DNA from: Clostridiales bacterium
GTDB taxonomy: Bacteria > Bacillota > Clostridia > Saccharofermentanales > Saccharofermentanaceae
Assembly (NCBI GenBank): GCA_017649645.1
Contig: JAGCGK010000059.1
Span: 1 to 59,846, forward strand
DNA: 59,846 bases
Direction of reading: 5' to 3'
Part shown: in pieces, positions 31,706-41,479 of the stretch
How the letters are laid out: every line of letters begins with the position of its first letter
Numbering within the stretch: the stretch's first letter is position 1
The notes under the pieces: model-generated
Seen by the model: only the letters and a program-made list of their open reading frames with translations
Database searches by the model: none
Told to the model about the DNA's origin: nothing
Position numbers and translations under genes: made by a program

Positions 31706-31749
31706 GAAAATGATAATCAATTTGAAAAATAATGTCAGAATATTATAAT
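31706..31749 (+). promoter_or_regulatory. Promoter of the flavoprotein gene with an overlapping Fur-like box
   Basis: TTGAAA (31722-31727) and TATAAT (31744-31749) are 16 bases apart. Overlapping the -35 from upstream, 31706-31724 (GAAAATGATAATCAATTTG) matches the classical 19-bp Fur consensus at about 15 positions. Fur-type repression is a reasonable inference, though no Fur gene is in the window. Confidence 0.55.
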
Positions 31750-31793
31750 AATTTGGTGTGATAAAAAATATTTGTTTTCGAGAGGAAAAGGAA

Positions 31794-33437
31794 ATGAACG
31801 ATTATAGGGATTACGAATTAACGGAAAAAGAAATAAATGATTCATGCTGTGAACTCGGAGACATTACTCCGTCTAAGATATTGGATTTCGATGTTGTAGT
31901 CGTTGGCGCCGGTGCCGCAGGAGTTCCGGCAGCAGGAATAGCTGCTGAGGGAGGCATTAAGGTAGCACTTCTTCAGAAGGAACCGAACGTAGTATCACAG
32001 GGTAACTGCGCGTCTGCGATCATCAAGTCACGTTCCACTGAGGCAGGTATCGCGAAGTGGATCCATCATACTAACAGCCTTTGTGATTGGAGAGCTGATA
32101 CTAAGCAGCTCAGAGCATATGCGGATCATTCCGAAGAAGCCATGATGTGGGTTCTTAACAGATCCGGAATGACCAAAGAGACCGAGTACGGTGACGGAAG
32201 CAAGGTCGATAGCAACAAAGACTGCGCTACACTTCTTAATGACGGTGCCAATCTTCGTGCGTTCATGAGTACCAGCGGACTTTTCACGGGTGTCTGGAAG
32301 GACAGGGAAAAGACATACGATTACGGGGAGGACAAGTGCTATTTCTTCGCGCCTTGGGTAGGTCCTAAGCCGTTAAATGTCGGAAGTGCGCTTCGTAAGG
32401 CGCTTGAGAATGTAAAGGAAAATAATCCTAATCTTGAGACTTTTTTCTCAACACCTGCTGTTAAACTCCTTTTCGACGGAGAAAGAGTAACCGGAGTTAT
32501 CGGTAAGACAAATGGCGGTGAATATATTCAGTTCAATGCATCAAAAGCAGTGATCCTTGCAACAGGTGACTACACTAATAACTGCGCGATGGTAGATCGT
32601 TGGTGTCCTGATATCGCAGAGTTTGACAAGAAGCAGTTCAATAAGACTGGTGACGGTCACATCATGGCGATGACGGCAGGCGCTAAGATGGAAAATCTCG
32701 GTCATACGAAGATGATGCATGACTTTGACTCAGCGCTCATGTATGAGGAGCCGTTCCTCTACGTTAACATGAACGGTGAGAGATTTACCAACGAATATAC
32801 GGGCTTCGTCTACATGGGAAATCTTCTTAAGTTCCAGCCTTCATACAAGGGTTCGATGCTCGATAAGGAGCATGCAGACGGTTCCAAGGGCTGGTACTGC
32901 ACGATCTACGACAGTGACTATGTTAATTGGCCTAAGGACGAGTTCGTTCAGGGTATGATCCCGCCTCAGGTAATGGAGAAGTTTATTCCGGGCGCAGTCG
33001 AGAATCCTACCGGAGTATTTAAGAACCTCATCGACCTTCACAGATGTGATACGCTGGAGGAACTTGCGAGTGAACTCGATGTTCCGTACGCGAATCTCAA
33101 AAAGACAGTCGACCGTTATAACGAGCTCTGTGATGAAGGCTGTGACAAGGATTTCGGTAAACCGGCCAAGTACATGCATAAGATCGTTAAGGCTCCTTTC
33201 TGGGGTGCTCGAAAACATATCCGCGTATCCGCAGGTGTATCCGGTATAAAGATCAATGAGTTTGGTCAGGCACTTGATTCAAACGATGCTCCGATAAGCG
33301 GATTATACTGTGTCGGTAATCTCGGTGGACCATTCTACGGCGGAAGCGACTATCCGTTCCACCAGACAGGCCTTTCACTGGGAAGATGTTATGCATATGG
33401 CCTTATTGCTGCAAAGCATGTCTTGGGTCAGTTGTGA
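31794..33437 (+). CDS. FAD-dependent flavoprotein of the fumarate reductase family
   Basis: A 547-residue protein. The dinucleotide-binding motif VVVGAGAAGVPAAGIA starts near residue 36. Middle segments (FYVNMNGERFTNEYTGF; the TGDGHIMAMTAGAKMENLGH block) and the C-terminal GLYCVGNLGGPFYGGSDYPFHQTGLSLGRCYAYGLIAA are typical of the FAD_binding_2 family (soluble fumarate reductases, flavocytochrome c and relatives). No heme motif, FMN attachment motif or signal peptide is present, so it needs an external electron donor. The start ATG 31794 has AGGAAAAGGAA upstream; a possible start at 31758 is less likely. Substrate unknown; it stands alone with a Fur-like box in its promoter. Confidence 0.85.
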   Translation: MNDYRDYELTEKEINDSCCELGDITPSKILDFDVVVVGAGAAGVPAAGIAAEGGIKVALLQKEPNVVSQGNCASAIIKSRSTEAGIAKWIHHTNSLCDWRADTKQLRAYADHSEEAMMWVLNRSGMTKETEYGDGSKVDSNKDCATLLNDGANLRAFMSTSGLFTGVWKDREKTYDYGEDKCYFFAPWVGPKPLNVGSALRKALENVKENNPNLETFFSTPAVKLLFDGERVTGVIGKTNGGEYIQFNASKAVILATGDYTNNCAMVDRWCPDIAEFDKKQFNKTGDGHIMAMTAGAKMENLGHTKMMHDFDSALMYEEPFLYVNMNGERFTNEYTGFVYMGNLLKFQPSYKGSMLDKEHADGSKGWYCTIYDSDYVNWPKDEFVQGMIPPQVMEKFIPGAVENPTGVFKNLIDLHRCDTLEELASELDVPYANLKKTVDRYNELCDEGCDKDFGKPAKYMHKIVKAPFWGARKHIRVSAGVSGIKINEFGQALDSNDAPISGLYCVGNLGGPFYGGSDYPFHQTGLSLGRCYAYGLIAAKHVLGQL

Positions 33438-33470
33438 TAAGATGTTTTTCGAGAAAACAAAAGGAAGATC

Positions 33471-34589
33471 ATGATGAAAAACAGAAAGGGCATAACGGCC
33501 GGCGTATTGCTGTTCGCGTTTTTGACGGCATTTGCTTCAGGATGTGACAGAGGACCTGTTGAAGAAACGGTCGAGTCACCAAAAAGCGAAGAAAGCTCGG
33601 AAGAAACTGAAGCGGAAGAAGATGAAGAGGATGAGGAGATCATCGAATCCGTCGGTGAAGGATTGTCCGAGAATGAACTTTATGACAAATACAGGGATAT
33701 AGCCAAGCAGATCTATGTAAGTGACGGCAAGGACTACCTGTACGGATTCGGGAAAGAGTATCTGAACGGTTATGTTAACGAGAATTCGGAATATGCTCTT
33801 TTTGTTTATGACGATAATGATAATCTGATGGAATTTAAGTATCAGGACGGAAATATCATTAAGTACTTTCCATCTGAGATGTATGACGTGGAGCATCTGC
33901 TGACGTTTAATCAGTTCTATGGTATTCCGTGCCTTTTCGATCAGTATTCCATCCATCCGGATGAATTGATGATCGAGACTTGTAATTCTGTTCTCGGAGA
34001 CGGAAAGTATACAGGTACGGTTATAGGTTTTTCAGCCGATATGGATTATGCGATCGCTTTGGTTGGTCAGGTATATGCGTTTACTCTTTCCAAGACAGAT
34101 TGTGCGTCCATGAAAAAGGGAGACATTATCGAGGTTGACGGAGATGCTCATGACTACGTTACCGTAACTGATGTCGATGATTATGGCGAGACTATCCGTA
34201 TTGAGGTCGACGATTACTGCTGGTTCATGTTCGACAAAAATGATACTGAGGATGAGAGAGAATACATTCTGACTAAATTTGAGCACCCACATTACACTGA
34301 TTCATATTCCTTTGTGATGATCCCGATCTCTGAGGAATGTAAGTTTGATCTGTATCTTGTTCACGGAGAAGTAAACGGAGAATCATTGATCTTAAGCGAG
34401 AAAGATCTGAGTGTAGATAAGGCAGGAGAAATGATCTCTGATAATTCCGGCATAGTAAATGACGAGGGGAAGACCATCATCACATCGTATGAGAACGGCG
34501 GCTTTGAGATGATAGACTCGATTGTCAGGCCGATAGAGATCAAAGACGGAAAGGTAATCTACTTTAATCTGATCCGCAGCGCAGAATAA
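33471..34589 (+). CDS. Lipoprotein with acidic linker, paralogue of the gene at 41480
   Basis: A 372-residue lipoprotein, 33 bases after the flavoprotein gene, with AAGGAAG upstream; ATG 33474 is equally possible. The signal peptide ends at ASGC with lipidated C26. Residues 27-62 are Glu-rich. The later domain resembles the lipoprotein at 41480: both share a block of the form DG-Y-G-----SAD--Y--A-V, then K-GD, then an acidic-aromatic stretch and a final block with IPIS or IPVS followed by V--E-. The end ITSYENGGFEMIDS-VRPIEIKDGKVIYFN parallels the other protein's QTFETGGYGMYIW-EPLVIENGEAVSADF. Function unknown. Confidence 0.8.
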   Translation: MMKNRKGITAGVLLFAFLTAFASGCDRGPVEETVESPKSEESSEETEAEEDEEDEEIIESVGEGLSENELYDKYRDIAKQIYVSDGKDYLYGFGKEYLNGYVNENSEYALFVYDDNDNLMEFKYQDGNIIKYFPSEMYDVEHLLTFNQFYGIPCLFDQYSIHPDELMIETCNSVLGDGKYTGTVIGFSADMDYAIALVGQVYAFTLSKTDCASMKKGDIIEVDGDAHDYVTVTDVDDYGETIRIEVDDYCWFMFDKNDTEDEREYILTKFEHPHYTDSYSFVMIPISEECKFDLYLVHGEVNGESLILSEKDLSVDKAGEMISDNSGIVNDEGKTIITSYENGGFEMIDSIVRPIEIKDGKVIYFNLIRSAE

Positions 34590-34601
34590 GCGAAAAAATA
34601 C

Positions 34602-34630
34602 TTTACAAATCATTTCTGCAATGCTAATAT
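34602..34630 (+). promoter_or_regulatory. Promoter of the trp operon
   Basis: TTTACA (34602-34607) and TAATAT (34625-34630) with a 17-base spacer. Transcription would begin near 34637, giving a T-box leader of about 310 bases before trpE. Confidence 0.7.
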
Positions 34631-34636
34631 CCTCCC

Positions 34637-34916
34637 ATATAAATCAAACCGTTGACGCGGAGATAACGGTGATGATGCTCCCACAGAGAGCCGGCGATGC
34701 TGAGAATCCGGCGGAAAACAAATCATCAAATGGACCGCTGAGGGTGCAGTCAAATGCATTAGTGCAAAGTATTCTGCAACGTGAGGGCATACGTTACTTG
34801 CCGGGGATATGATGGTATCTCGCTAAGCGCACGATGTTATAATCGTGAATCAAGGTGGCACCGCGAATTTATTCGTCCTTGACAGAACTTAATGATTGTT
34901 CTGTCGAGGATTTTTT
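34637..34916 (+). ncRNA. Tryptophan T-box riboswitch
   Basis: The leader has the T-box sequence AGGTGGCACCGCG at 34853-34865, whose TGGC bulge pairs with an uncharged tRNA acceptor end. The specifier codon is TGG at 34731-34733 in the context AATGGACCGCTGAGGG, fitting tRNA-Trp. The terminator stem TCCTTGACAGAAC / GTTCTGTCGAGGA (34876-34888, 34898-34910), thirteen pairs, is followed by six T at 34911-34916. The T-box sequence and terminator 5' arm can alternatively form the antiterminator. Uncharged tRNA-Trp should allow read-through into trpE. This is an established class and the identification is firm. Confidence 0.95.
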
Positions 34917-34950
34917 GTTTCCTCCGGAACAAGAAAAGGAGGAAAACAAC

Positions 34951-36417
34951 ATGAAGATCTTACCTGAATTGGAAGACGTCAAGAAGATCGCACAGACAGG
35001 ACGTTACAACATCGTTCCGATCAGTACCGAGATACTGTCGGACGTAAGGACTCCGATCGAGACTATGAAGATACTTAAGAGTATCTCTACTCACTGCTAC
35101 ATGCTCGAGTCGGTAGCGGAGAACGAGAAGTGGGGAAGATACACATTCCTCGGATTTGATCCTAAGACTTCCGTTACAGTTAACGAAGGCAAGATGAGGA
35201 TCGGTGACGTAAGCATCGAGACTAATGATCCCAACAAATACTTAAGACAGATCCTGGGTGAATATAAGAGCCCGAGATTTAATTATCTTCCTCCGTTTAC
35301 AGGCGGACTTGTGGGATATTTCTCATATGATTATCTTTGCTACAGCGAGCCTAAGGTAAAGGTCGATACAGTTGACGAGGAAGGCTTCAAGGATGTGGAT
35401 CTGATGCTCTTCGATAAAGTAATTGCGTTTGATAACTACGCACAGAAGATCATCATCATCGCCAATATGTCCTTAAACGATCTCGAGGTCGGCTACAACA
35501 AAGCGATCATGGAGATCAAGAGGATCAAGGATCTAATCGTTAACGGCAAGGCTGAAGGCGAACACAAAGGAAAGCTCCTTGCTGAGCCGACAGCACTTTT
35601 CGATAAGGAAAGATTCATGGATATGGTCGAGAAGGGTAAGTACTATATCCACGAAGGAGATATCTTCCAGATAGTTCTTTCGAACCGCCTGTCGGCACCG
35701 TTTGAGGGAAGCCTTCTTGATACATACAGATACTTAAGGACGATCAATCCTTCACCTTATATGTTCTACTTCTCGGGAACTGATGTAGAGGTTGCAGGAG
35801 CTTCACCTGAGACTTTGGTAAGTCTTAAGAACGGCGTACTCCACACATTCCCTCTTGCAGGCACAAGGCCGAGGGGAAGAACGGAAGCAGAGGATAAGGC
35901 TCTGGAAAGAGACCTTCTAAGAGATGAGAAAGAACTTGCAGAGCATAACATGCTCGTAGATCTCGGAAGAAACGATCTCGGCAAGGTAAGTAAGTTCGGA
36001 ACAGTTGAAGTAGAGAAGCTTCATTCTATCGAGAGATTCTCACACGTTATGCATATCGGTTCTACGGTAAGAGGTGAGATCAGAGAAGATAAAGATGCTC
36101 TTGATGCCATCCAGGCCGTACTTCCTGCAGGAACCCTCTCGGGAGCACCGAAGATCAGGGCATGTCAGCTCATAGGACAGCTCGAAAACAATAAGAGAGG
36201 TATCTATGGAGGCGCTATCGGTTACATTGATTTCTCCGGCAACATGGATACCTGCATCGCTATAAGGATCGCATACAAAAAGAACGGAAAAGTCTTCGTA
36301 AGAAGCGGAGCAGGAATCGTAGCAGATTCTGATCCTGAGAAAGAATACATAGAGACGATCAACAAGGCCAAGGCTGTGATCAATGCTCTCAAGGCAGCAC
36401 AGGAGGACGACGTATGA
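34951..36417 (+). CDS. trpE: Anthranilate synthase component I
   Basis: A 488-residue enzyme that converts chorismate to anthranilate with ammonia from TrpG. The start ATG 34951 has AAAGGAGG 8 bases upstream. The N-terminal domain (1-200) binds tryptophan in homologues and carries the LLESVAE-like MLESVAENEKWGRYTFLGFDP. The C-terminal chorismate-binding domain shows ASPETLVSLKNGVLHTFPLAGTRPRG and AELAEHNMLVDLGRNDLGKV. The catalytic helix LPAGTLSGAPKIRACQLI is at about 392-409, then YGGAIGYIDFSGNMDTCIAIR. It is the first gene after the T-box and overlaps trpG by 4 bases. Confidence 0.97.
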   Translation: MKILPELEDVKKIAQTGRYNIVPISTEILSDVRTPIETMKILKSISTHCYMLESVAENEKWGRYTFLGFDPKTSVTVNEGKMRIGDVSIETNDPNKYLRQILGEYKSPRFNYLPPFTGGLVGYFSYDYLCYSEPKVKVDTVDEEGFKDVDLMLFDKVIAFDNYAQKIIIIANMSLNDLEVGYNKAIMEIKRIKDLIVNGKAEGEHKGKLLAEPTALFDKERFMDMVEKGKYYIHEGDIFQIVLSNRLSAPFEGSLLDTYRYLRTINPSPYMFYFSGTDVEVAGASPETLVSLKNGVLHTFPLAGTRPRGRTEAEDKALERDLLRDEKELAEHNMLVDLGRNDLGKVSKFGTVEVEKLHSIERFSHVMHIGSTVRGEIREDKDALDAIQAVLPAGTLSGAPKIRACQLIGQLENNKRGIYGGAIGYIDFSGNMDTCIAIRIAYKKNGKVFVRSGAGIVADSDPEKEYIETINKAKAVINALKAAQEDDV

Positions 36418-36980
36418 TACTTTTGATCGATAATTACGACAGTTTCTCTTATAACCTTTATCAGATGGTCGGAAGCATCGATCCCGATATCAAAGTTATA
36501 AGAAACGATGAGATGACAGTAGAACAGATAGAGGCTTTGAATCCTTCTAGGATAATCCTCTCGCCGGGTCCGGGAAGACCTGAGAACGCAGGAGTCGTTC
36601 CTGAAGTCATTGACAAGCTCAAGGGCAAGTTCCCGATCCTCGGTGTGTGCCTCGGACATCAGGCGATCTCAATGGTTTTCGGAGCAACGGTAACATACGC
36701 ACCAAGGCTCATGCACGGTAAACAGTCTGAAGTTAAGATCGATACTGAAGACAAGTTATTCAAAGGACTTCCGGAAAGGATCAAAGTAGCAAGATATCAT
36801 TCGCTTATAGCTGATCCTTCAACGATACCTGATGAACTTAAGGTAACGGCCGTAACAGACGAAGGCGAGATAATGGCGGTTACTCATAAGGAATATCCGA
36901 TATACGGACTGCAGTTCCATCCGGAATCGATACTGACACCTGAAGGCAAGACAATACTTAATAATTTCATAAAGGAGTGA
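36414..36980 (+). CDS. trpG: Anthranilate synthase component II (glutaminase)
   Basis: A 188-residue class I glutamine amidotransferase that supplies ammonia to TrpE. It starts [17 protein letters not shown], and shows the oxyanion loop SPGPGRP (about 50-56), nucleophile C79 (GVCLGHQ) and [13 protein letters not shown] at 168-180 with the His/Glu pair. It is not fused to trpD or trpE. It overlaps trpE by 4 bases and has AAGGCAGC upstream; trpD starts 7 bases after its stop. Confidence 0.96.
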   Translation: MILLIDNYDSFSYNLYQMVGSIDPDIKVIRNDEMTVEQIEALNPSRIILSPGPGRPENAGVVPEVIDKLKGKFPILGVCLGHQAISMVFGATVTYAPRLMHGKQSEVKIDTEDKLFKGLPERIKVARYHSLIADPSTIPDELKVTAVTDEGEIMAVTHKEYPIYGLQFHPESILTPEGKTILNNFIKE

Positions 36981-36987
36981 CAAGATT

Positions 36988-38010
36988 ATGATCAAGGAAG
37001 CAATCGTAAAGATAGTAAGTAAGGAAGACCTCACATATGATGAGGCATATACAGTAATGAACGAGATAATGAGCGGTGAGACGACTCCTACTCAGAATGC
37101 GGCTTTCCTCGCAGCTCTTTCCACAAAGAGCGCAAAGGCAGAGACAACAGATGAGATCGCAGGCTGCGCCAAGGCCATGAGAGATCATGCTACTACGGTA
37201 GATACGGGAATGGATGTTCTCGAGATCGTAGGAACAGGCGGAGACGGAGCTCACAGCTTCAATATCTCCACTATCTCTGCTCTCGTATGTGCAGCTGGCG
37301 GAGTCAAGGTCGCAAAGCACGGTAACCGTGCAGCATCATCAAAGTGCGGAACGGCAGACTGTCTTGAGGCATTGGGCGTAAATATCGATCAGAGCCCTGA
37401 GATGTGTAAGAAGCTCCTTAAGGAAGTCGGTATGTGTTTCTTCTTCGCCCAGAAGTATCACACATCCATGAAGTATGTAGGACCTATCAGAAGAGAACTT
37501 GGATTCAGGACAGTATTTAATATCCTCGGACCTCTCACAAACCCTGCAAGTCCTAAGATGCAGCTTCTCGGTGTATATGACGAGTATCTTATCGAGCCTT
37601 TGGCAAGAGTTCTTATCTCTCTCGGCGTAAAGAGAGGTATGGTCGTATACGGTAAGGATAAGCTCGATGAGATCTCTCTTAGCGCCCCTACAAAGATCTG
37701 TGAGTTCAAGGACGGCTGGTACAAGGTCTACGATATAACTCCTGAAAGATTCGGATTCGAGCGCTGCACCAAGGAGGATCTTGTCGGAGGAACACCTGAG
37801 GAGAATGCTCAGATCGTTCGTGATATCCTCGCAGGACAGAAGGGTCATAAGAGAAATACAGTCCTTCTTAATGCGGGAGCAGCTTTGTATCTTGCAGGTA
37901 AGGCAGATACGTTCGGTGAGGGTATAATGCTCGCAGGATCCCTTATCGATTCGGGTAAGGTAACAGAGACGCTTGAGAAGTTGATCAAGGTCAGCAACGA
38001 GGAGATCTGA
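36988..38010 (+). CDS. trpD: Anthranilate phosphoribosyltransferase
   Basis: A 340-residue enzyme joining anthranilate and PRPP. The PRPP-binding loop [17 protein letters not shown] is at about residues 79-95, [21 protein letters not shown] is at 110-130, and [20 protein letters not shown] is at about 166-185, all as in TrpD. AAAGGAG lies 10 bases upstream of the start. trpC follows after 1 base. Confidence 0.96.
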   Translation: MIKEAIVKIVSKEDLTYDEAYTVMNEIMSGETTPTQNAAFLAALSTKSAKAETTDEIAGCAKAMRDHATTVDTGMDVLEIVGTGGDGAHSFNISTISALVCAAGGVKVAKHGNRAASSKCGTADCLEALGVNIDQSPEMCKKLLKEVGMCFFFAQKYHTSMKYVGPIRRELGFRTVFNILGPLTNPASPKMQLLGVYDEYLIEPLARVLISLGVKRGMVVYGKDKLDEISLSAPTKICEFKDGWYKVYDITPERFGFERCTKEDLVGGTPEENAQIVRDILAGQKGHKRNTVLLNAGAALYLAGKADTFGEGIMLAGSLIDSGKVTETLEKLIKVSNEEI

Positions 38011-38011
38011 T

Positions 38012-38794
38012 ATGACCATTTTGGACGAACTGGCTTCTTATGCCAAGGAACGTACAAGGATAAATAAGGAGAAGGTATCCCTTCAGGCATTGAGAGATGA
38101 TGCTGAAAAGATGAGCTCTTCAGGGTTTGTTTTCGAGAAGACCCTGGAAAAAGAAGGAGTATCGTTTATTTGCGAGTGCAAGAAGGCATCTCCGTCAAAG
38201 GGTATCATCGCAGAGGATTTCCCGTATCTTCAGATAGCGAAGGAATACGAGGCTGCAGGAGCGGATTGTATATCCGTGCTTACCGAGCCTAAGTGGTTCC
38301 TGGGTTCCGACGATTATTTAAGAAAGATATCTTCGGAAGTAAGTATCCCGTGTCTTCGTAAAGATTTCACGGTAGACGAGTATATGATCTACGAAGCAAA
38401 GACCCTCGGAGCATCCGCTGTCCTTCTTATTTGTTCGATATTAAGCCCTCAGCAGCTTAAGGAATATATCGAAGTAAGCGACAGCCTGGGGCTTACTGCC
38501 ATCGTTGAGACTCATAATGAGAATGAAGTATATGAGGCGATCGCAGCCAGAGCCAGGGTGATCGGTGTCAATAACAGAAACCTCAAGGATTTCAGTGTGG
38601 ATACCAATAACAGTGCCAATCTTCGAAAACTGGTGCCTTCCAATGTCCTCTTTATAGCAGAAAGCGGCATCAAGACGCCTGAGGATGTGGAAAGCCTTCG
38701 TAAGATAGGCGTGGATGCTGTCCTTGTCGGTGAGACTCTTATGAGAGCTCCTGACAAGAAAGCGATGCTTCAGAGTCTAAGAGGTAACTTATGA
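38012..38794 (+). CDS. trpC: Indole-3-glycerol-phosphate synthase
   Basis: A 260-residue TIM-barrel enzyme. Catalytic lysines are in ECKKASPSKG (about 51-60) and CLRKDF (about 111-116). The end shows VNNRNLKDFSVD and FIAESGIKTPEDVESLRKIGVDAVLVGETLMRA, both typical of TrpC. It is not fused to trpF, whose ATG overlaps its stop by 4 bases. The start has GAGGAG 8 bases upstream, overlapping the end of trpD. Confidence 0.96.
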   Translation: MTILDELASYAKERTRINKEKVSLQALRDDAEKMSSSGFVFEKTLEKEGVSFICECKKASPSKGIIAEDFPYLQIAKEYEAAGADCISVLTEPKWFLGSDDYLRKISSEVSIPCLRKDFTVDEYMIYEAKTLGASAVLLICSILSPQQLKEYIEVSDSLGLTAIVETHNENEVYEAIAARARVIGVNNRNLKDFSVDTNNSANLRKLVPSNVLFIAESGIKTPEDVESLRKIGVDAVLVGETLMRAPDKKAMLQSLRGNL

Positions 38795-39393
38795 TCGTCA
38801 AGTTCTGCGGCATGCGAAGAGAAGAGGATATAAAGGCCGTTAACGAGATAAGACCTGATCTTATCGGCTTTATATTGGATCCTTCACGTAAAAGATATGT
38901 CTCTCCCGAGGTAATATCATCTCTTCGTAAGGGACTGGGCCCGGATATCAAGACAGTGGGAGTTTTTGTTAACGAAGATATTTCTGTTGTGCTAAAACTC
39001 CTTGAAGATGGTATTATAGATATCGCGCAACTTCACGGAAATGAGTCGGATGACTATATCGATGAGGTCAGAAACAGGACGGGAGCTACTGTTATCAAGG
39101 CTTTCGGGATACGAAACGAGTCTGATATCGATAAGGTCGAGAGATCACATGCAGAAATTGTGATAGTCGATTCTCCGGGTGGTGGAACGGGTTCATCTTT
39201 TGATTGGACTTTGCTAAATAGAATAAAGCGTCCGTATATCCTCGCAGGAGGGCTTAATGCGGATAACATAGAAGAAGCCGTAGAAACTCTCGATCCTTAT
39301 GGAGTTGACGTAAGCTCGGGTATCGAGACAGACGGGTTCAAGGATATCGATAAGATGAGAGCTTTTATGGCTCTGATAAAGAAAGGACAATGA
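38791..39393 (+). CDS. trpF: Phosphoribosylanthranilate isomerase
   Basis: A 200-residue TIM-barrel isomerase. It opens [18 protein letters not shown] with the catalytic cysteine C6; the later parts [12 protein letters not shown] and [31 protein letters not shown] are the typical ligand-binding end with the aspartate in VDVSSG. The C-terminal end [12 protein letters not shown] overlaps the start of trpB by 4 bases. The gene is slightly more AT-rich than its neighbours but intact. Confidence 0.95.
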   Translation: MIVKFCGMRREEDIKAVNEIRPDLIGFILDPSRKRYVSPEVISSLRKGLGPDIKTVGVFVNEDISVVLKLLEDGIIDIAQLHGNESDDYIDEVRNRTGATVIKAFGIRNESDIDKVERSHAEIVIVDSPGGGTGSSFDWTLLNRIKRPYILAGGLNADNIEEAVETLDPYGVDVSSGIETDGFKDIDKMRAFMALIKKGQ

Positions 39394-40583
39394 AAGTGGC
39401 AAAAGAAGGCAGATTTGGTGTTCACGGCGGACAGTATATCCCCGAGACTTTGATGAATGCGATCAATGAGCTTACCAAGGCTTATGAGTTCTATAAGAAC
39501 GATCCGGAGTTCCAAAAGGAGCTTTCCGATCTGTTTAATAACTATGCTAACAGACCATCGCTTCTCTATTATGCTGAGAAGATGACCAAGGACTTAGGCG
39601 GAGCAAAGATCTATCTTAAGAGAGAAGACCTTAACCATACTGGCGCTCACAAGGTTAATAACGTATTGGGTCAGGCACTTCTTGCCAAGAAGATGGGTAA
39701 GACCCGTCTCATCGCTGAGACAGGCGCAGGACAGCATGGTGTTGCTACAGCAACTGCAGCAGCTCTCATGGGTATGGAGTGCGTAGTCTTCATGGGCGAA
39801 GAGGATACAAAGCGTCAGGCTCTTAACGTATATCGTATGAGACTTTTGGGAGCGACGGTCATTCCTGTAACTACGGGAACCAAGACTCTCAAGGACGCCG
39901 TATCGGAGGCAATGCGTGAGTGGACAACAAGAGTTGAAGATACTCACTACTGCTTAGGTTCTGTAATGGGACCTCATCCGTTCCCGACGATAGTCCGTGA
40001 TTTCCAGGCTGTTATCTCCAAGGAGATCAAGGAACAGATCATCGAAAAAGAGGGAAGACTTCCTGATGTTGTAATGGCTTGTGTCGGAGGCGGTTCGAAC
40101 GCTATCGGTACTTTCTATCACTTCATCGAAGATAAGGATGTTCAGCTTATCGGCTGCGAAGCTGCAGGAAGAGGAATCGATACATTCGAGACTGCTGCAA
40201 CTGTTAATACCGGAAGACTCGGTATCTTCCACGGCATGAAGTCTTATTTCTGTCAGGATGAGTACGGCCAGATCGCTCCTGTTTATTCGATCTCAGCAGG
40301 CTTGGATTATCCGGGTGTCGGTCCTGAGCACGCATATCTCCACGATATTGGAAGAGCTTCTTACGTGCCGATCACGGATGATGAAGCAGTTAATGCATTT
40401 GAGTATCTTTCAAGGACTGAAGGTATCATTCCTGCTATTGAGTCTTCACATGCCATCGCACATGCAATGAAGATCGCTCCTACAATGGATAAGGATAAGA
40501 TCATCGTTGTAACTGTCTCCGGAAGAGGAGACAAGGACTGCGCTGCAATCGCGAGATACAGAGGAGAGAATATCTATGAGTAA
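39390..40583 (+). CDS. trpB: Tryptophan synthase beta chain
   Basis: A 397-residue PLP enzyme (TrpB1 type) that joins indole and serine. The PLP lysine is K88 in HTGAHKVNN; the glycine-rich phosphate loop [15 protein letters not shown] is near 228-242, and the catalytic glutamate is in [13 protein letters not shown]. It starts [19 protein letters not shown] with the normal N-terminus. It overlaps trpF by 4 bases and trpA by 8 bases. Confidence 0.97.
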   Translation: MKVAKEGRFGVHGGQYIPETLMNAINELTKAYEFYKNDPEFQKELSDLFNNYANRPSLLYYAEKMTKDLGGAKIYLKREDLNHTGAHKVNNVLGQALLAKKMGKTRLIAETGAGQHGVATATAAALMGMECVVFMGEEDTKRQALNVYRMRLLGATVIPVTTGTKTLKDAVSEAMREWTTRVEDTHYCLGSVMGPHPFPTIVRDFQAVISKEIKEQIIEKEGRLPDVVMACVGGGSNAIGTFYHFIEDKDVQLIGCEAAGRGIDTFETAATVNTGRLGIFHGMKSYFCQDEYGQIAPVYSISAGLDYPGVGPEHAYLHDIGRASYVPITDDEAVNAFEYLSRTEGIIPAIESSHAIAHAMKIAPTMDKDKIIVVTVSGRGDKDCAAIARYRGENIYE

Positions 40584-41346
40584 GATAAAAGAAGCATTCA
40601 AGAACGGTAAGGCTTTTATTCCGTTCATCACATGCGGTGATCCTGATATCGAGACCACATATAATGTTGTTTTGGAAGCTGTAAAAAACGGTGCCGATCT
40701 TATCGAGCTCGGTATCCCGTTTTCCGATCCTACTGCTGAAGGTCCTGTAATCCAGGGTGCCAATATAAGAGCACTCGCAGGCGGTATTACGACGGATAAA
40801 GTTTTCGAGCTCGTAAAAAGATTAAGAAAAGAAGTAACGATCCCTCTGGTATTCATGACCTATGCAAATGTCGTATTCTCATACGGCTCAGATAAATTTA
40901 TCAAGACCTGCAGCGAGATCGGTATCGACGGACTTATCATTCCTGATATCCCTTATGAGGAGAAGGAAGAGTTCGAGCCATACTGCGAGAAGTATGATGT
41001 AGATCTTATCTCAATGGTCGCACCGACTTCTGAAGACCGCGTGACCATGATCGCCAAGGAAGCAAAGGGTTTTATCTATGTTGTGTCCAGCATGGGTGTA
41101 ACGGGCGTTAGATCATCATTCGCGAATGATATTTCTTCCGTTACGGCAAAGATACGCGAAGTAACGGATGTTCCGTGTGCTATCGGATTCGGTATCTCAA
41201 ATCCTGAACAGGCCGCTAATATGTCCAAGATAGCTGACGGTGTTATCGTGGGATCAGCGATCATAAAGATACTTGCCGAAAAGGGTAAGGACGCACCGTC
41301 TTATGTAGGAGCATTCGTTAAGAAAATGAAGGATGCGATCATCTGA
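40576..41346 (+). CDS. trpA: Tryptophan synthase alpha chain
   Basis: A 256-residue TIM-barrel lyase that releases indole to TrpB. The catalytic glutamate and aspartate are in [19 protein letters not shown] (about 42-60; E44, D51) and [12 protein letters not shown]. The phosphate-binding segment is [28 protein letters not shown]. The start lies inside trpB with GAGGAGAG upstream. It ends the operon; the inverted repeat at 41407-41456 with a T-tail is its probable terminator. Confidence 0.96.
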   Translation: MSKIKEAFKNGKAFIPFITCGDPDIETTYNVVLEAVKNGADLIELGIPFSDPTAEGPVIQGANIRALAGGITTDKVFELVKRLRKEVTIPLVFMTYANVVFSYGSDKFIKTCSEIGIDGLIIPDIPYEEKEEFEPYCEKYDVDLISMVAPTSEDRVTMIAKEAKGFIYVVSSMGVTGVRSSFANDISSVTAKIREVTDVPCAIGFGISNPEQAANMSKIADGVIVGSAIIKILAEKGKDAPSYVGAFVKKMKDAII

Positions 41347-41406
41347 TAACGGATAATAAACTCAAAACTGCCGTAACAGGTTTTCTAACAGTTTTGTAAT
41401 ATAAAG

Positions 41407-41465
41407 ACTTGAACTATTGAATATCATAACAATTGATATATATAATTAGTTCAAGTTTTATTTTT
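41407..41465 (+). terminator. Possible trp terminator, overlapping a downstream promoter
   Basis: ACTTGAACTA (41407-41416) pairs perfectly with TAGTTCAAGT (41447-41456); the 30-base loop holds a second small helix (ATATCA/TGATAT). A T-rich tail follows (TTTTATTTTT, 41456-41465) and abuts GGGAG of the next gene. The same stretch contains a possible promoter TTGAAT (41417) - 18 bases - TATAAT (41441). It may be a trp terminator, an operator flanking a promoter, or both. Confidence 0.55.
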
Positions 41466-41479
41466 GGGAGAATATGAAG

